Shown: positions 25,900 to 34,471 of the stretch, in pieces | How positions within the stretch are numbered: the stretch's first letter is position 1 | Layout of the letters: each line of letters starts with the position of its first letter | Source of the DNA: Deltaproteobacteria bacterium | Lineage (GTDB): Bacteria; Myxococcota_A; UBA9042 | Direction of reading: 5' to 3' | Assembly (NCBI GenBank): GCA_020632665.1 | Contig: JACKFC010000017.1 | Location: 46,361-110,360, forward strand | DNA: 64,000 nucleotides | The notes under the pieces: model-generated | The model's database searches: none | What the model was told of the DNA's origin: nothing | The model's input: the letters and a program-made list of their open reading frames with translations, nothing else | Position numbers and translations under genes: made by a program

Positions 25900-26366
25900 C
25901 CCGCCTCCGTTGCGCTTTGTGCTGCGCCCGGAAAATCCAGGTGCATCAGCACCGCGTCCTCTCCATCCGGATAATAGCCGGGGCGCACGCCGTCGCGCGA
26001 GAAGCCGAGCGCGGTGTAGAGGGCGAGCGCGGCGACGTTGCCGGCCCGGACCTCCAGGGTCGCGAAGGTGGCTCCTGCCGCGCGCGCCATCCGCAGCGTG
26101 TGCTCGACCAGGCGCCGACCGAAGCCGCGACGCCGCGCCGTGTCGTCGACGACCACCGTCATGATCTGCAGCTCGTCGACGACCAGCCATGCGAGGACGG
26201 CGGCGCGGAGGACGTCGTCTTCGAAGAGGCCGAAGGTGCGGGTCATGGCGCTCTCGAGTTCGCGCTCCAGGGCGTCCCGGCTGTAGGGGTCGGGCAGTCC
26301 GGCGCGTTGCAGCGCGTCCCACGCCGCGAGATCACGGTGCGCGAGTGGACGCAGCGCGACGCTCAC
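25896..26366 (-). CDS. rimI: Ribosomal-protein-alanine N-acetyltransferase RimI (GNAT)
   Basis: A 156-aa GNAT protein. The acetyl-CoA binding motif reads VVVDDTARRRGFGRRLVEHTL, and the C-terminal LEVRAGNVAALALYTALGF is characteristic of RimI. It starts at GTG 26366 inside the engB stop (GTGA overlap), and its stop overlaps thiE. Position next to engB and prmC supports a translation-related role; another N-terminal acetyltransferase specificity is possible. Confidence 0.82.
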   Translation of the reverse strand: MSVALRPLAHRDLAAWDALQRAGLPDPYSRDALERELESAMTRTFGLFEDDVLRAAVLAWLVVDELQIMTVVVDDTARRRGFGRRLVEHTLRMARAAGATFATLEVRAGNVAALALYTALGFSRDGVRPGYYPDGEDAVLMHLDFPGAAQSATEAG

Positions 26367-27151
26367 GCGCCGGCCTCGGCGACCTCGTCGAGCAGCCAAT
26401 CGCGCAGCGCCCGGACGCCGTCGCCCGAGGACGTGCTCGTGCCGAGCGGGATCCGGTCCAGCTCCATGCCGCGTTGCAGCGCGACGAGGCGGCCGTGGGC
26501 GCGGTTGCGGGCGATCTTGTCCATCTTGGTCACGACCAAGCGCACGCGCAGGCCGGCCTCGCGGAGCCAGAGCAGAAAGCCGAGCGTCTCTTCGTCGGGA
26601 TCGCGGCGCGCGTCCCAAAGCAGCAGCACGGCGCGCAGCTTCGGCCGTCCGGTGAGGTAGCCTTCGATCATCGGCCCGAAGCCGTCCCGCACCGCGCCCG
26701 GCGCTTTGGCGTGGCCATAGCCCGGCAGGTCGCAGAGTCGCAGGCTGCGGCCGCTGCCGTCGCTGACGTCGAAGGCGTGGATGCGCTGGGTGCGGCCCGG
26801 CGTCTTGCTGACCCGCGCCAGCTTGCTGCTGCCGACCAAAGCGTTGAGCAGCGACGATTTGCCGACGTTGCTGCGGCCGATGATGGCGACTTCGGCGGGG
26901 CCGTGGTCCAGACCCGGCGCCTCGGCGAACGAGCCGAGGTAGCGCACGTCGGGGAAGACGTCCGTGCCGGTGACCCGCTGCTTCGGGCCGCGCGGCAGGG
27001 CAGCTTCTTTCGCCGCCTTGGCGGACTTCTTGTTGGTGCGCTTCGGCTTGGGCGCGAGCGTCGGCGTGCCCGGCTTGGCGGTCGCACGGCCGCGACGACC
27101 GCCGCCGCTGCTGGCGCTGCCGCCGCCGGGGCCTGGGCGTCGTGGACTCAT
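26363..27151 (-). CDS. engB: Ribosome-biogenesis GTPase EngB/YsxC
   Basis: GTPase needed for large-subunit assembly. All G motifs are present: G1 GRSNVGKSS, TPGRTQ, G3 DLPGYG, G4 TKMDK and G5 around STSS. The 262-aa product is longer than the usual ~200 because of a basic Gly/Pro/Lys-rich N-terminal extension of about 60 residues, likely rRNA-binding or disordered. It overlaps the rnj stop by 4 nt (ATGA). Confidence 0.92.
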   Translation of the reverse strand: MSPRRPGPGGGSASSGGGRRGRATAKPGTPTLAPKPKRTNKKSAKAAKEAALPRGPKQRVTGTDVFPDVRYLGSFAEAPGLDHGPAEVAIIGRSNVGKSSLLNALVGSSKLARVSKTPGRTQRIHAFDVSDGSGRSLRLCDLPGYGHAKAPGAVRDGFGPMIEGYLTGRPKLRAVLLLWDARRDPDEETLGFLLWLREAGLRVRLVVTKMDKIARNRAHGRLVALQRGMELDRIPLGTSTSSGDGVRALRDWLLDEVAEAGA

Positions 27152-28800
27152 TTGTCGAGCTCCAGGAGCTGCGCGATGACCACCGGCTTGCGGTCGAGGG
27201 CGCGGCGGAAATAGCGCCGCACGTATTGCCGCAGCTCCTCCTGCACGCTCTCACGACCGAGGCCGCCGGCCAGCATCCGGGTCAACCAGGGCTGAAGCTC
27301 CGCCTCGAGCTCGCGCAGCAAGCGGCCGTCGTCGGTCCAGACGCCGCGCGCGTCCGCCGTCAACTGTAGCGGGCCGCGGCCGAAGATCGCCGTCACCGCG
27401 ACGACGCCGAACTGGCCCATCTCGTAGCGATCGTGGACGCCGAGCGAGGCCGCCGTGCCGAGCTGCCGGCCGTCGAGCAGCCACGGCTCGGCCTCGATCT
27501 CGCCGATCTTCTGCGGTCCCTCGGCGTCGAGCTCGATCACGTCGCCGTTGGTCATCAGCAGCGGCACCTCGGCGCCGACGTCGCGGGCGAGCGCGGCGTG
27601 GCGGTCGAGGAAGGTGTAGACACCGTGCACCGGCAGGAAATAGCGCGGCCGCACCAAGCCCAGCAGCCAGCGCAGCTCGTCTTCGGCGGCGTGGCCCGAG
27701 GCGTGGATGGTGTAGTTGTCGCTGCGGTGGACGACGCGGACCCCCGCCTTGGCGAAGGCGTCGAGCATGGCGTGGATGGCCTTCTCGTTGCCCGGGATCT
27801 TGCGCGACGACATCAGCAGGGTGTCGCCTTTGCGGGTCTTGATCTTCGGGTGGTCGCCGCGGGCGATGCGGGGCAGGGCGGCGCGCGGCTCGCCCTGGCT
27901 GCCGGTGCAGACCAAGACCAGCTCGTGGTCTTCGTATTGGTCGACCCGCTTGGCGTCGATCAGCACGCCGTCCGGAAGCTGCAGGCCGCCCCAGACGTCG
28001 CAGGCGTCGAGGTAGCGGAAGATCGAACGGCCGATCAACGCGACCTTTCGGCCGGCCGCGGCGGCGGCTTTGACCACGGCGTGGACGCGGTAGAGGTTCG
28101 ACGAGAACAGGCCGACGAAGACGCGCCCCTTGGCCTCGGCGATGGCCTGGCGCAAACCGTCGGCGACGGTGGCTTCGGAGACGGTATGGCCCCGAACTTC
28201 GGCGTTGGTCGAGTCCGAGAGCATCGCCAGCACGCCCTCGTCACCGAAGGCGCGGAAGCCGGCTTCGTCGAAGCGGGTGCCGTCGGGTAGGCCGTCGTCG
28301 CGCTTCCAATCACCGGTGAAGAGCACGTTGCCCGCCGGCGTGCGGATCGCCAGCGAGACGCAATCCGGCAGCGAGTGCGTGACCCGCAGCGGGCTGATCG
28401 AGACCTTGCCGAAGTGGATCGTGTCGCCCGGCGCGATCTCGTGCAGCTCGAGGTCGCCGACGCCGCGGTGGCGAGCCTTCTCTTCCAGCAGCGCGAGCGT
28501 GAACTTGGTGCCGTAGACGGGCAGGTCCAGCCGGCTCGCGACGTAGGGCACGGCGCCGATGTGATCCTCGTGGCCGTGGGTCAGCACGATGGCGCGGAGC
28601 CGATCGGCCAAGCGGTCGAGCAAGGTCAGCGAGGGCAGCACCAGGTCGGCGCCGGGTTGCATGTGATCGGCGAAGAGCACGCCGCAGTCGAGCAGCAGCA
28701 GGTCGTCGCCATAGCCGAGGAGCATATTGTTCATGCCGATCACGCCGACGCCGCCGAGGGGCGTCAGGATCAGCCGGCCGTCGCCGTGGGGGATCGGCAT
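27148..28800 (-). CDS. rnj: Ribonuclease J (metallo-beta-lactamase/beta-CASP nuclease)
   Basis: Endo- and 5'-exoribonuclease of mRNA decay and rRNA maturation. The 550-aa protein shows the MBL motif THGHEDHIGAVPYV, VTHSLPDCVSLAI, FTGDWK, beta-CASP motifs with CTGSQGEPRAALPRIA and MSSRKIPGNEKAI, the HASGHAAEDELRWLLGLVRP box and PVHG. The C-terminal RNase J domain ends the protein. It starts 3 nt after the thiolase gene and leads a run coupled to engB, rimI, thiE and prmC. Confidence 0.93.
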   Translation of the reverse strand: MPIPHGDGRLILTPLGGVGVIGMNNMLLGYGDDLLLLDCGVLFADHMQPGADLVLPSLTLLDRLADRLRAIVLTHGHEDHIGAVPYVASRLDLPVYGTKFTLALLEEKARHRGVGDLELHEIAPGDTIHFGKVSISPLRVTHSLPDCVSLAIRTPAGNVLFTGDWKRDDGLPDGTRFDEAGFRAFGDEGVLAMLSDSTNAEVRGHTVSEATVADGLRQAIAEAKGRVFVGLFSSNLYRVHAVVKAAAAAGRKVALIGRSIFRYLDACDVWGGLQLPDGVLIDAKRVDQYEDHELVLVCTGSQGEPRAALPRIARGDHPKIKTRKGDTLLMSSRKIPGNEKAIHAMLDAFAKAGVRVVHRSDNYTIHASGHAAEDELRWLLGLVRPRYFLPVHGVYTFLDRHAALARDVGAEVPLLMTNGDVIELDAEGPQKIGEIEAEPWLLDGRQLGTAASLGVHDRYEMGQFGVVAVTAIFGRGPLQLTADARGVWTDDGRLLRELEAELQPWLTRMLAGGLGRESVQEELRQYVRRYFRRALDRKPVVIAQLLELDK

Positions 28801-28803
28801 GGC

Positions 28804-29997
28804 CTAGACCTTCTCGATGGCGATGGCGATGCCCTGGCCGCCGCCGATGCAGGCGCTGCCGACCGCGCGCTGGCCGTCGCCGCGGAAGAGCCGCCACGCG
28901 AGGTGCTGCATGATGCGGGTGCCGCTGGCGCCGAGCGGGTGGCCGACCGCGATGGCGCCGCCGTCGACGTTGGTCTTCTCGCGCGGCAGGCCGAGGACCT
29001 TCTCCACCGCGAGGTATTGCGGCGCGAAGGCCTCGTTGACCTCGAAGACGTCGACGTCGCCGACCGTCCACTCCGCCAGCGCGAGCGCCTTCTGCACCGC
29101 CGGCACCGGGCCGATGCCCATCACCGTCGGATCGCAGCCGACCGAGGCGTAGGAGACCACGCGCGCCAGCACCGGCCAGCCTTCGCTCGCGGCCCGCTCG
29201 GCGGTGGTGACCAGGACCGCGGCGGCGCCGTCGACGATGCCCGAGGCGTTGCCGGCGGTGACCACGCCGCCCTTCTCGAAGACGGCCGGCAGCTTGGCGA
29301 GGCCCTCGGGCGTGGTCTCGGGGCGCGGATGCTCGTCTTTGTCGATCACCTGCTCGCCCTTGCGGGTCTTCTTCACGATGGGCGCGATCTCGTCGGCGTA
29401 GCGTCCGGCGGCGAGCGCCTCGGCGTAGCGCCGCTGGGTGCCGAGCGCGTAGGCGTCGCAATCCTCGCGCGAGATGCCGTGCTCACGGGCCAGCTTCTCG
29501 GCGGTATTGGCCATGGCCATGCCGGTGTAGCTATCGGTCAGGCAGGACCACAGGCTGTCCTCGAAGGGCGCGGGCTGACCGAAGCGCAGGCCCCAGCGCG
29601 CGCCGCGGACGATGTGCGGCGCCTGGCTCATGCTCTCGCTGCCGACCGCGAGGGCGACGGTCGCGGTGCCCAGCTCGATCGCTGCGGCGGCTTGTGCGAT
29701 GGCCTCGAAGCCCGAGCCGCAGAGCCGGTTCAGCGTCAGCGCTGGCGTGGCGATCGGCGCGCCGACCTTCAGCCCGACGTGGCGGGCGAGGTAGATGGCG
29801 TCGGCCGAGGTCTGCAGCACGTTGCCGGCGAAGACGGCGTCGATCGCGCCCGGGTCGGCGCCGATCGAGGCGACGGTGGCCTTGGCCGCTTCGACGCCGA
29901 GGTCGTTGGCCGAGAGGTCCTTGAGCGAGCCGCCGAACGCGCCGAACGGCGTCCGCTTGCCTGCACAGATCACGATCGAACGTTGCATCTTGGCCAT
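28804..29997 (-). CDS. Acetyl-CoA acetyltransferase (thiolase)
   Basis: Catalyses acetoacetyl-CoA formation or beta-keto-acyl-CoA cleavage. The 397-aa thiolase has the nucleophilic Cys in LNRLCGSGFEAI, NEAFAPQ, GHPLGASGTRIM and the second Cys in CIGGGQGIAIAI. ATG 29997 has a GGAGG site 7 nt upstream. It shares the strand with rnj, with a 3-nt gap, so the two are probably on one transcript although functionally unrelated. Biosynthetic and degradative thiolases cannot be separated here. Confidence 0.92.
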   Translation of the reverse strand: MAKMQRSIVICAGKRTPFGAFGGSLKDLSANDLGVEAAKATVASIGADPGAIDAVFAGNVLQTSADAIYLARHVGLKVGAPIATPALTLNRLCGSGFEAIAQAAAAIELGTATVALAVGSESMSQAPHIVRGARWGLRFGQPAPFEDSLWSCLTDSYTGMAMANTAEKLAREHGISREDCDAYALGTQRRYAEALAAGRYADEIAPIVKKTRKGEQVIDKDEHPRPETTPEGLAKLPAVFEKGGVVTAGNASGIVDGAAAVLVTTAERAASEGWPVLARVVSYASVGCDPTVMGIGPVPAVQKALALAEWTVGDVDVFEVNEAFAPQYLAVEKVLGLPREKTNVDGGAIAVGHPLGASGTRIMQHLAWRLFRGDGQRAVGSACIGGGQGIAIAIEKV

Positions 29998-30099
29998 CAC
30001 TGCCTCCGTCGCGGCGGGATCGGGCCGCGGTGCCCCGCGTTCTAGGCGATGGGCAGCGGCGTTGCAATCGAAGCGGAGGTTGCGTGCCGGGCGGGCGGG

Positions 30100-30531
30100 C
30101 TATTTGAAGACGTAGAAGCGCTCGCCCTGACGGAGCCGGTTCAGCTCGCGGCGGATTGCGTCGACGCGGACGTCTTCGCGGCGCTCGAGGCCTTCCGCCC
30201 GGCTGCGCAGCAGCTCGGTGCGGGCGCGCTCTTCGGCCAACTGCGCCTCGGCGCGGCGCAGCTCGTTGCGTCGGTCGCGGACGCCGCCCTCACGGACGTA
30301 GGCGCCACCGAGGCTGTAGATGACGAGCACGGCGTAGAGCAGGCCCATTGTCCAGGAGAAGGCGCGGACGGCCTGCCGCACCCGCTCCGGCGCCGGCATC
30401 GCTTGCCGCACCGGCTCGGGCGTCTTGTGGATCACCCAGGTCTTGGTGCGATGCATCCGGTCCCGCCACACCTCGGGATCGAGCTGCGACGGGCGGTGTT
30501 TGATATTTTTCGGGGGTTGCCGCAACACCAC
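30100..30531 (-). CDS. FtsB/DivIC-like septum-formation protein (single TM + coiled coil)
   Basis: The product of up to 143 aa has a basic cytoplasmic N-terminus with many prolines, one membrane helix (FSWTMGLLYAVLVIYSLGG) and an Arg/Glu-rich coiled coil ending in ELNRLRQGERFYVFK, the layout and ending of FtsB/DivIC proteins that link FtsL and FtsQ in the divisome. Start codons GTG 30531, GTG 30528 and TTG 30525 all follow GGAGG; the TTG has the best spacing (7 nt). It lies 43 bp after the sensor-kinase gene. Family assignment rests on architecture more than specific residues. Confidence 0.65.
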   Translation of the reverse strand: MVLRQPPKNIKHRPSQLDPEVWRDRMHRTKTWVIHKTPEPVRQAMPAPERVRQAVRAFSWTMGLLYAVLVIYSLGGAYVREGGVRDRRNELRRAEAQLAEERARTELLRSRAEGLERREDVRVDAIRRELNRLRQGERFYVFK

Positions 30532-30573
30532 GCCTCCACGACCGATGCGATGGTCGCGGGCGCGATCGCGGCG

Positions 30574-32388
30574 TCAACTTTTTGTCGGCGGTTCGCGTGG
30601 AATTCGCAGCACGAAGGTCGCGCCGCCGCCCGGGGAATCCTGGTAGGCCACTTTGCCGCCGTGCGAATCGGCGAAGCGACGGACCATCGCGAGGCCGAGG
30701 CCGGTACCATCCTTCTTGCCGTGGGTCGCGAAGGCTTCGAACATGCGGTGGCGGAAGGCCGGCGGCACGCCGGGGCCGTCGTCGACGAAACGCAGCACCA
30801 AGCCTTGCTCGTCGCTGTCGATGGTGACGGTGAAGTGGCCGGTGGCGCGGCCCGTCTCGGGGTCGGTCATCGCCTCGCGGGCGTTGCGGGCGAGGTTCTG
30901 CACCACGCGGAGCAACATGAAGCGGTCGAGGCGGGCGACGCCGCGGTCGTTGGCGACCACCTCGAGCACCACGTCGTGACCGGTGAAGATCGGCTCGCAG
31001 AGCTCGGCCAACTCGTTGCGCAGCTCGGCGAGCATCACCTTCTGCACCAGGACCTCGCTGCGCCCACGGGCAAAGTCGAGGACCTCGCGCGACATATGGA
31101 CGACGCGCTCGAGCTGGCGTTGCACCGAGGTGGCGAGCTCGTCGCGGCGGGTCCCGTCGTCGGTCTTCGCCATCAACTGCACGTAGCCGGAGGCGATGGT
31201 CATCGGCGTCTTGAAGTCGTGCAGCACCATCGAGAGCGCGCTGCCGAGCGAGGCCATCCGGTCCTGCCGCTCTTCCTCCTCACGGGCCAAAAAGCGGGTG
31301 ATCACCCGGGCCACGCTGGAAGCGGCGACCGAGATCAGCTTGATATCGGCCTCGTCGAAGCAGCCGGCGTCGTCCTTGCGGCCGTAGAGCCCGAGCGCGC
31401 CGATGATCTCGCCGTCGCCACCTTCGAGCGGCATCGTCAGCCCGGTCGAGGGGACGAAGCCGAGGCCCTCGTCGGTGGCGAGCTCGGCGTCGGATTCGCG
31501 GTCGCCGCCACAGACGGCGCGCTCCAGCCCGGCGGCGAGGACGCGCCCGGCGAAGCCCGCACGCCGGTCGAAGGCGATGGTCTCGATCTCGGCGTCGCCC
31601 ATCCGCAGGCGATGGCTCAGCATCCCGCCGCCGCGCAGCGCCAGCGTCACCTGCGCGACGTCGCAGGGCAGGGCGCGCTGCAGCTCGTGCAGCAGCAGCT
31701 CGATGGCCGCTTCGAGTGAGAGCGCGCCGGCGACTTCGCGCTCGATCTGGTAGAGCAGATCGATCTCGCGGACCCGCTCTTCCAACGAGGCGCGCGCCTG
31801 CTGCAGCTGCATATTGCGCATCAGCAGGCTGTGGGTGAGCTGTCCGTTGACGATGGCGATCGCGGCCATGGCCATGATCGTCCGCATCATCATCTCGTCG
31901 TCGAGAGAGAAGTAACCGGACTTCTTGTTGATCGCCTGGACGACGCCGACGATCGTGCCGTCGCGATGGCGGATCGCTTGGCAGAGCATCGAGCGGGTGC
32001 GGAAGCTGTTCTTCCGGTCCCAATCCGGGTCGAAGCGCGGATCGAGGTAGACGTCGCGGATATTCAGATCACGGCCGGTGTGCGCGACCCAGCCGGCGAT
32101 CCCCTCGCCGACCGGCAGCTGGATCTCCTTGACGTCGTCGCCTTGCGCAACGGTGCTGCGTAGGTAGCGGCCGTCGTCGCTCAGCAGGAAGAGCGAGCTC
32201 CGCTCGGCGTCGAGCAGCTCCGTCACGCCGCGCATGATCGTCTCGAGCAGCTCGTGCTCGGCCATCGGCGCCGACATGCTGCGCGCGATGCGGAGCACGA
32301 TGCCCAGGCGCGGATCGATGCTCGAGCTCCGCGCCAGGAACTCTCCGGTCTCCGAGATGTCGCGCGCGGGGTTGCGCCGCTGGCTCAT
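30574..32388 (-). CDS. Cytosolic GAF-domain sensor histidine kinase
   Basis: The 604-aa protein from ATG 32388 has no membrane segment. Two GAF domains (about 25-190 and 205-370) precede a short coiled coil and the kinase core. The H-box is LHDFKTPMTIASGY, followed by N-box QNLARNAREAM, G1 DDGPGVPP, F-box region FEAFATHGKKDGTGLGLAMV and a final GGATF. It is therefore a soluble sensor of an internal signal such as a cyclic nucleotide, redox state or small molecule. No response regulator is adjacent. A TATGGT -10 candidate lies at 32427-32422 on this strand. Confidence 0.9.
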   Translation of the reverse strand: MSQRRNPARDISETGEFLARSSSIDPRLGIVLRIARSMSAPMAEHELLETIMRGVTELLDAERSSLFLLSDDGRYLRSTVAQGDDVKEIQLPVGEGIAGWVAHTGRDLNIRDVYLDPRFDPDWDRKNSFRTRSMLCQAIRHRDGTIVGVVQAINKKSGYFSLDDEMMMRTIMAMAAIAIVNGQLTHSLLMRNMQLQQARASLEERVREIDLLYQIEREVAGALSLEAAIELLLHELQRALPCDVAQVTLALRGGGMLSHRLRMGDAEIETIAFDRRAGFAGRVLAAGLERAVCGGDRESDAELATDEGLGFVPSTGLTMPLEGGDGEIIGALGLYGRKDDAGCFDEADIKLISVAASSVARVITRFLAREEEERQDRMASLGSALSMVLHDFKTPMTIASGYVQLMAKTDDGTRRDELATSVQRQLERVVHMSREVLDFARGRSEVLVQKVMLAELRNELAELCEPIFTGHDVVLEVVANDRGVARLDRFMLLRVVQNLARNAREAMTDPETGRATGHFTVTIDSDEQGLVLRFVDDGPGVPPAFRHRMFEAFATHGKKDGTGLGLAMVRRFADSHGGKVAYQDSPGGGATFVLRIPREPPTKS

Positions 32389-32651
32389 CCAAGCTCCTGC
32401 TTCGCCTCGAGAGGCAGCCCGACCATAGACGGGCAAGCGTCGGTCGGGAAGAGGGGGCGGCCGAGCGACGTTCGGCCTTGTCGCCGCGGGCCGGGGCGTG
32501 GCAATTTCCTTGCGGAGGCAGGATGCGGCACGAAGATCGCGAGCAGCGTCAGCGCAATCAGGGTTCCGAGGGCCGCGCCGGTCCGTCCGGCAAGCAATCG
32601 GCGCCACGTGGCAACGTCGCTGCGGGGCATCGCTACGCCACCGGCGCGGCC

Positions 32652-33329
32652 ATGTCGCGGCCTGACGGTACCGACGGAATGCGCGCGACCAGCGCGGGGC
32701 CACGGAGCGACGCGCTCGGCAGCGCGGCGGCGGATCTGCACCTTCGCCACGGCGCCGCGCTCGCTGCTGCCGCCGACGTCGCGGGCGTCGGGCCCGAGGC
32801 GCTGGCCGCGGTGATCCTCACCGAGCAATCCGGCCTCGGCGAGGTCGAGCCCGGCGCGATGCCGATCCGCTTCGAGCCCTACGTCTTCTGGCAGCGCACC
32901 GGACATTGGGTCGTCGCCACGCACCGCGACCAGGCCGCCGAAGCCAGCGCGCTCGACGCCGCGCGCGCGCTGGACGAAAGCGCCGCGCTCTCCTCGCTGC
33001 GGATGGGCTTGGGCCAACTCTCCGGTGCCGAGGCCGAGGCCGCCGGCTTCGCCGATGCCTCCGCGATGCACGCCGAGTTCGCCACGGACGAAGCGGCGCA
33101 GATCGCCGCGCTCGGGACGGTCGTCGCCGCCGACGCCAGCCTGCAATCGGCGATGCAGAGCGGAGATTGGGCCCACGTCGCCGCCCTGCGCGCTGGGCCG
33201 GCCTATCACGCGATCGGCTACGACGAGGGCCTCGCGGCCGCGGCCAGCGTCTACAGCGAGGCCTATGGCCACGGTGGCGGCGACGACGACGCCGACGAGC
33301 CGAAGAAGAAGCGCAAGCGCCGAGGCTGA
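32652..33329 (+). CDS. N-acetylmuramidase-like (DUF3380) protein with PKKKRK basic tail
   Basis: From ATG 32652 the 225-aa protein matches the DUF3380 muramidase domain of phage-type lysins: AAVILTEQSGLGE (putative catalytic Glu), MPIRFEPYVFW, SLRMGLGQLSGAEAEAAGFADA and AGPAYHAIGYDEGLA. The usual VESxG is TEQSG here. No signal peptide or membrane anchor is seen, and the C-terminus is acidic then strongly basic (DDDADEPKKKRKRRG). It may be released by lysis or a dedicated system, or have lost lytic activity. The frame stays open upstream to 32478, but no better start is evident. Divergent from the sensor-kinase gene (263 bp between starts). Confidence 0.7.
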   Translation: MSRPDGTDGMRATSAGPRSDALGSAAADLHLRHGAALAAAADVAGVGPEALAAVILTEQSGLGEVEPGAMPIRFEPYVFWQRTGHWVVATHRDQAAEASALDAARALDESAALSSLRMGLGQLSGAEAEAAGFADASAMHAEFATDEAAQIAALGTVVAADASLQSAMQSGDWAHVAALRAGPAYHAIGYDEGLAAAASVYSEAYGHGGGDDDADEPKKKRKRRG

Positions 33330-33350
33330 TCCGAGCCAGCGGGCAGGCGG

Positions 33351-34466
33351 TTAGCCGCGCAGCAGGATCGCGGTCATATAGCCGGCGAAGCCCAGCAGCA
33401 TCGCGATTCCGGCGCCACGGCCGATGGCCTTGGTCCGCGCCACCAGCGGCCAGAGCGCCACCGCCGCGCCGATCATCACCGCCACGTCGAAGCGCAGCAG
33501 CGCGGGGTCGACCGGCAGGGGTACGATCGCCGAGGTGATGCCGCAGATGCACAAGACGTTGAAGATATTGCTGCCGACGACGTTGCCGACGGCGATATCC
33601 GCTTCGCCCTGGCGCGCCGCCGCGACGCTGGTCACGAGCTCGGGGAGCGAGGTCCCCGCGGCGACAATGGTCAGGCCAATGACCGTCTCGGACATCCCGA
33701 GCATCCGCGCCAGCCCAGCGGCGCCCGTCACCATCGCGTCGGCGGAGAGCACGACCACGCCGAGGCCGGCGACGAACATCGCGATCGCGGTCGCCATCGG
33801 CGCGCGGCCGGCCGCCGCCAACGCCGCGAATGCGAGATAGGCCGCCAGCGCCGCGGCGAGACCGCCCGCCTTGAAGCCGCTGAAGGCGCCTTGTTGCCAG
33901 GCGATGCCGACGCAGAGCAGGCCGAGGACGGAGAGCGCGAGGTCCATGCGCCCGAGCGCCTCTTCTTCGTCTTCGGTGGCCTGCTCGACCGACGCCAGCC
34001 GCGCTTTGCGCTCGCGCTGCGCGCCGAGGACGGTCAGCCCGACGTAGAGCGCCAGCAGGGCGCAGAGGAGCAGGCCGTCGCCCTGGCTGAGGCCACCGTC
34101 CAGCGCCAGCAACAACAACAAGACGAAGGCGCCGATCATGATCGGCAGATCGACCCGGACCAGGCGCGTCTCGACCGTCATCCGCTGCAGCAGGGCAGAG
34201 ATGCCGAGGATCAGCAGGATGTTGAAGATATTGCTGCCGACGACGTTGCCGACCGCGAGCGGCGCCATATCGGCGAGGCCACTGGTGAGGCTGACGGCGA
34301 GCTCTGGTGCCGAGGTGCCGAAGGCGACGACGGTGAGTCCGACCACGAGCGGCGAGATGCCGCTGATGTGGGCCGCCTTCGCGGCGCCGCGGACCATGCC
34401 GTCGCCGCCGACCACCAAGGCGACCAAGCCGCCCAAGAAGAGGACGATGGCGAGCGCGAGCGACAT
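33351..34466 (-). CDS. Ca2+/cation antiporter (CaCA family, YrbG-like)
   Basis: The 371-aa inner-membrane protein has about ten hydrophobic segments in two inverted halves. Each carries the alpha-repeat signature: VVAFGTSAPELAVSL in the first and IVAAGTSLPELVTSVAA in the second, both followed by GNVVGSNIFN. An acidic loop (EQATEDEEEALGR) joins them. These are the ion-binding motifs of Na+/Ca2+ exchangers. ATG 34466 lies 5 bp after the lepA stop, so the gene is co-transcribed with lepA. Confidence 0.9.
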   Translation of the reverse strand: MSLALAIVLFLGGLVALVVGGDGMVRGAAKAAHISGISPLVVGLTVVAFGTSAPELAVSLTSGLADMAPLAVGNVVGSNIFNILLILGISALLQRMTVETRLVRVDLPIMIGAFVLLLLLALDGGLSQGDGLLLCALLALYVGLTVLGAQRERKARLASVEQATEDEEEALGRMDLALSVLGLLCVGIAWQQGAFSGFKAGGLAAALAAYLAFAALAAAGRAPMATAIAMFVAGLGVVVLSADAMVTGAAGLARMLGMSETVIGLTIVAAGTSLPELVTSVAAARQGEADIAVGNVVGSNIFNVLCICGITSAIVPLPVDPALLRFDVAVMIGAAVALWPLVARTKAIGRGAGIAMLLGFAGYMTAILLRG

Positions 34467-34471
34467 CGTGG

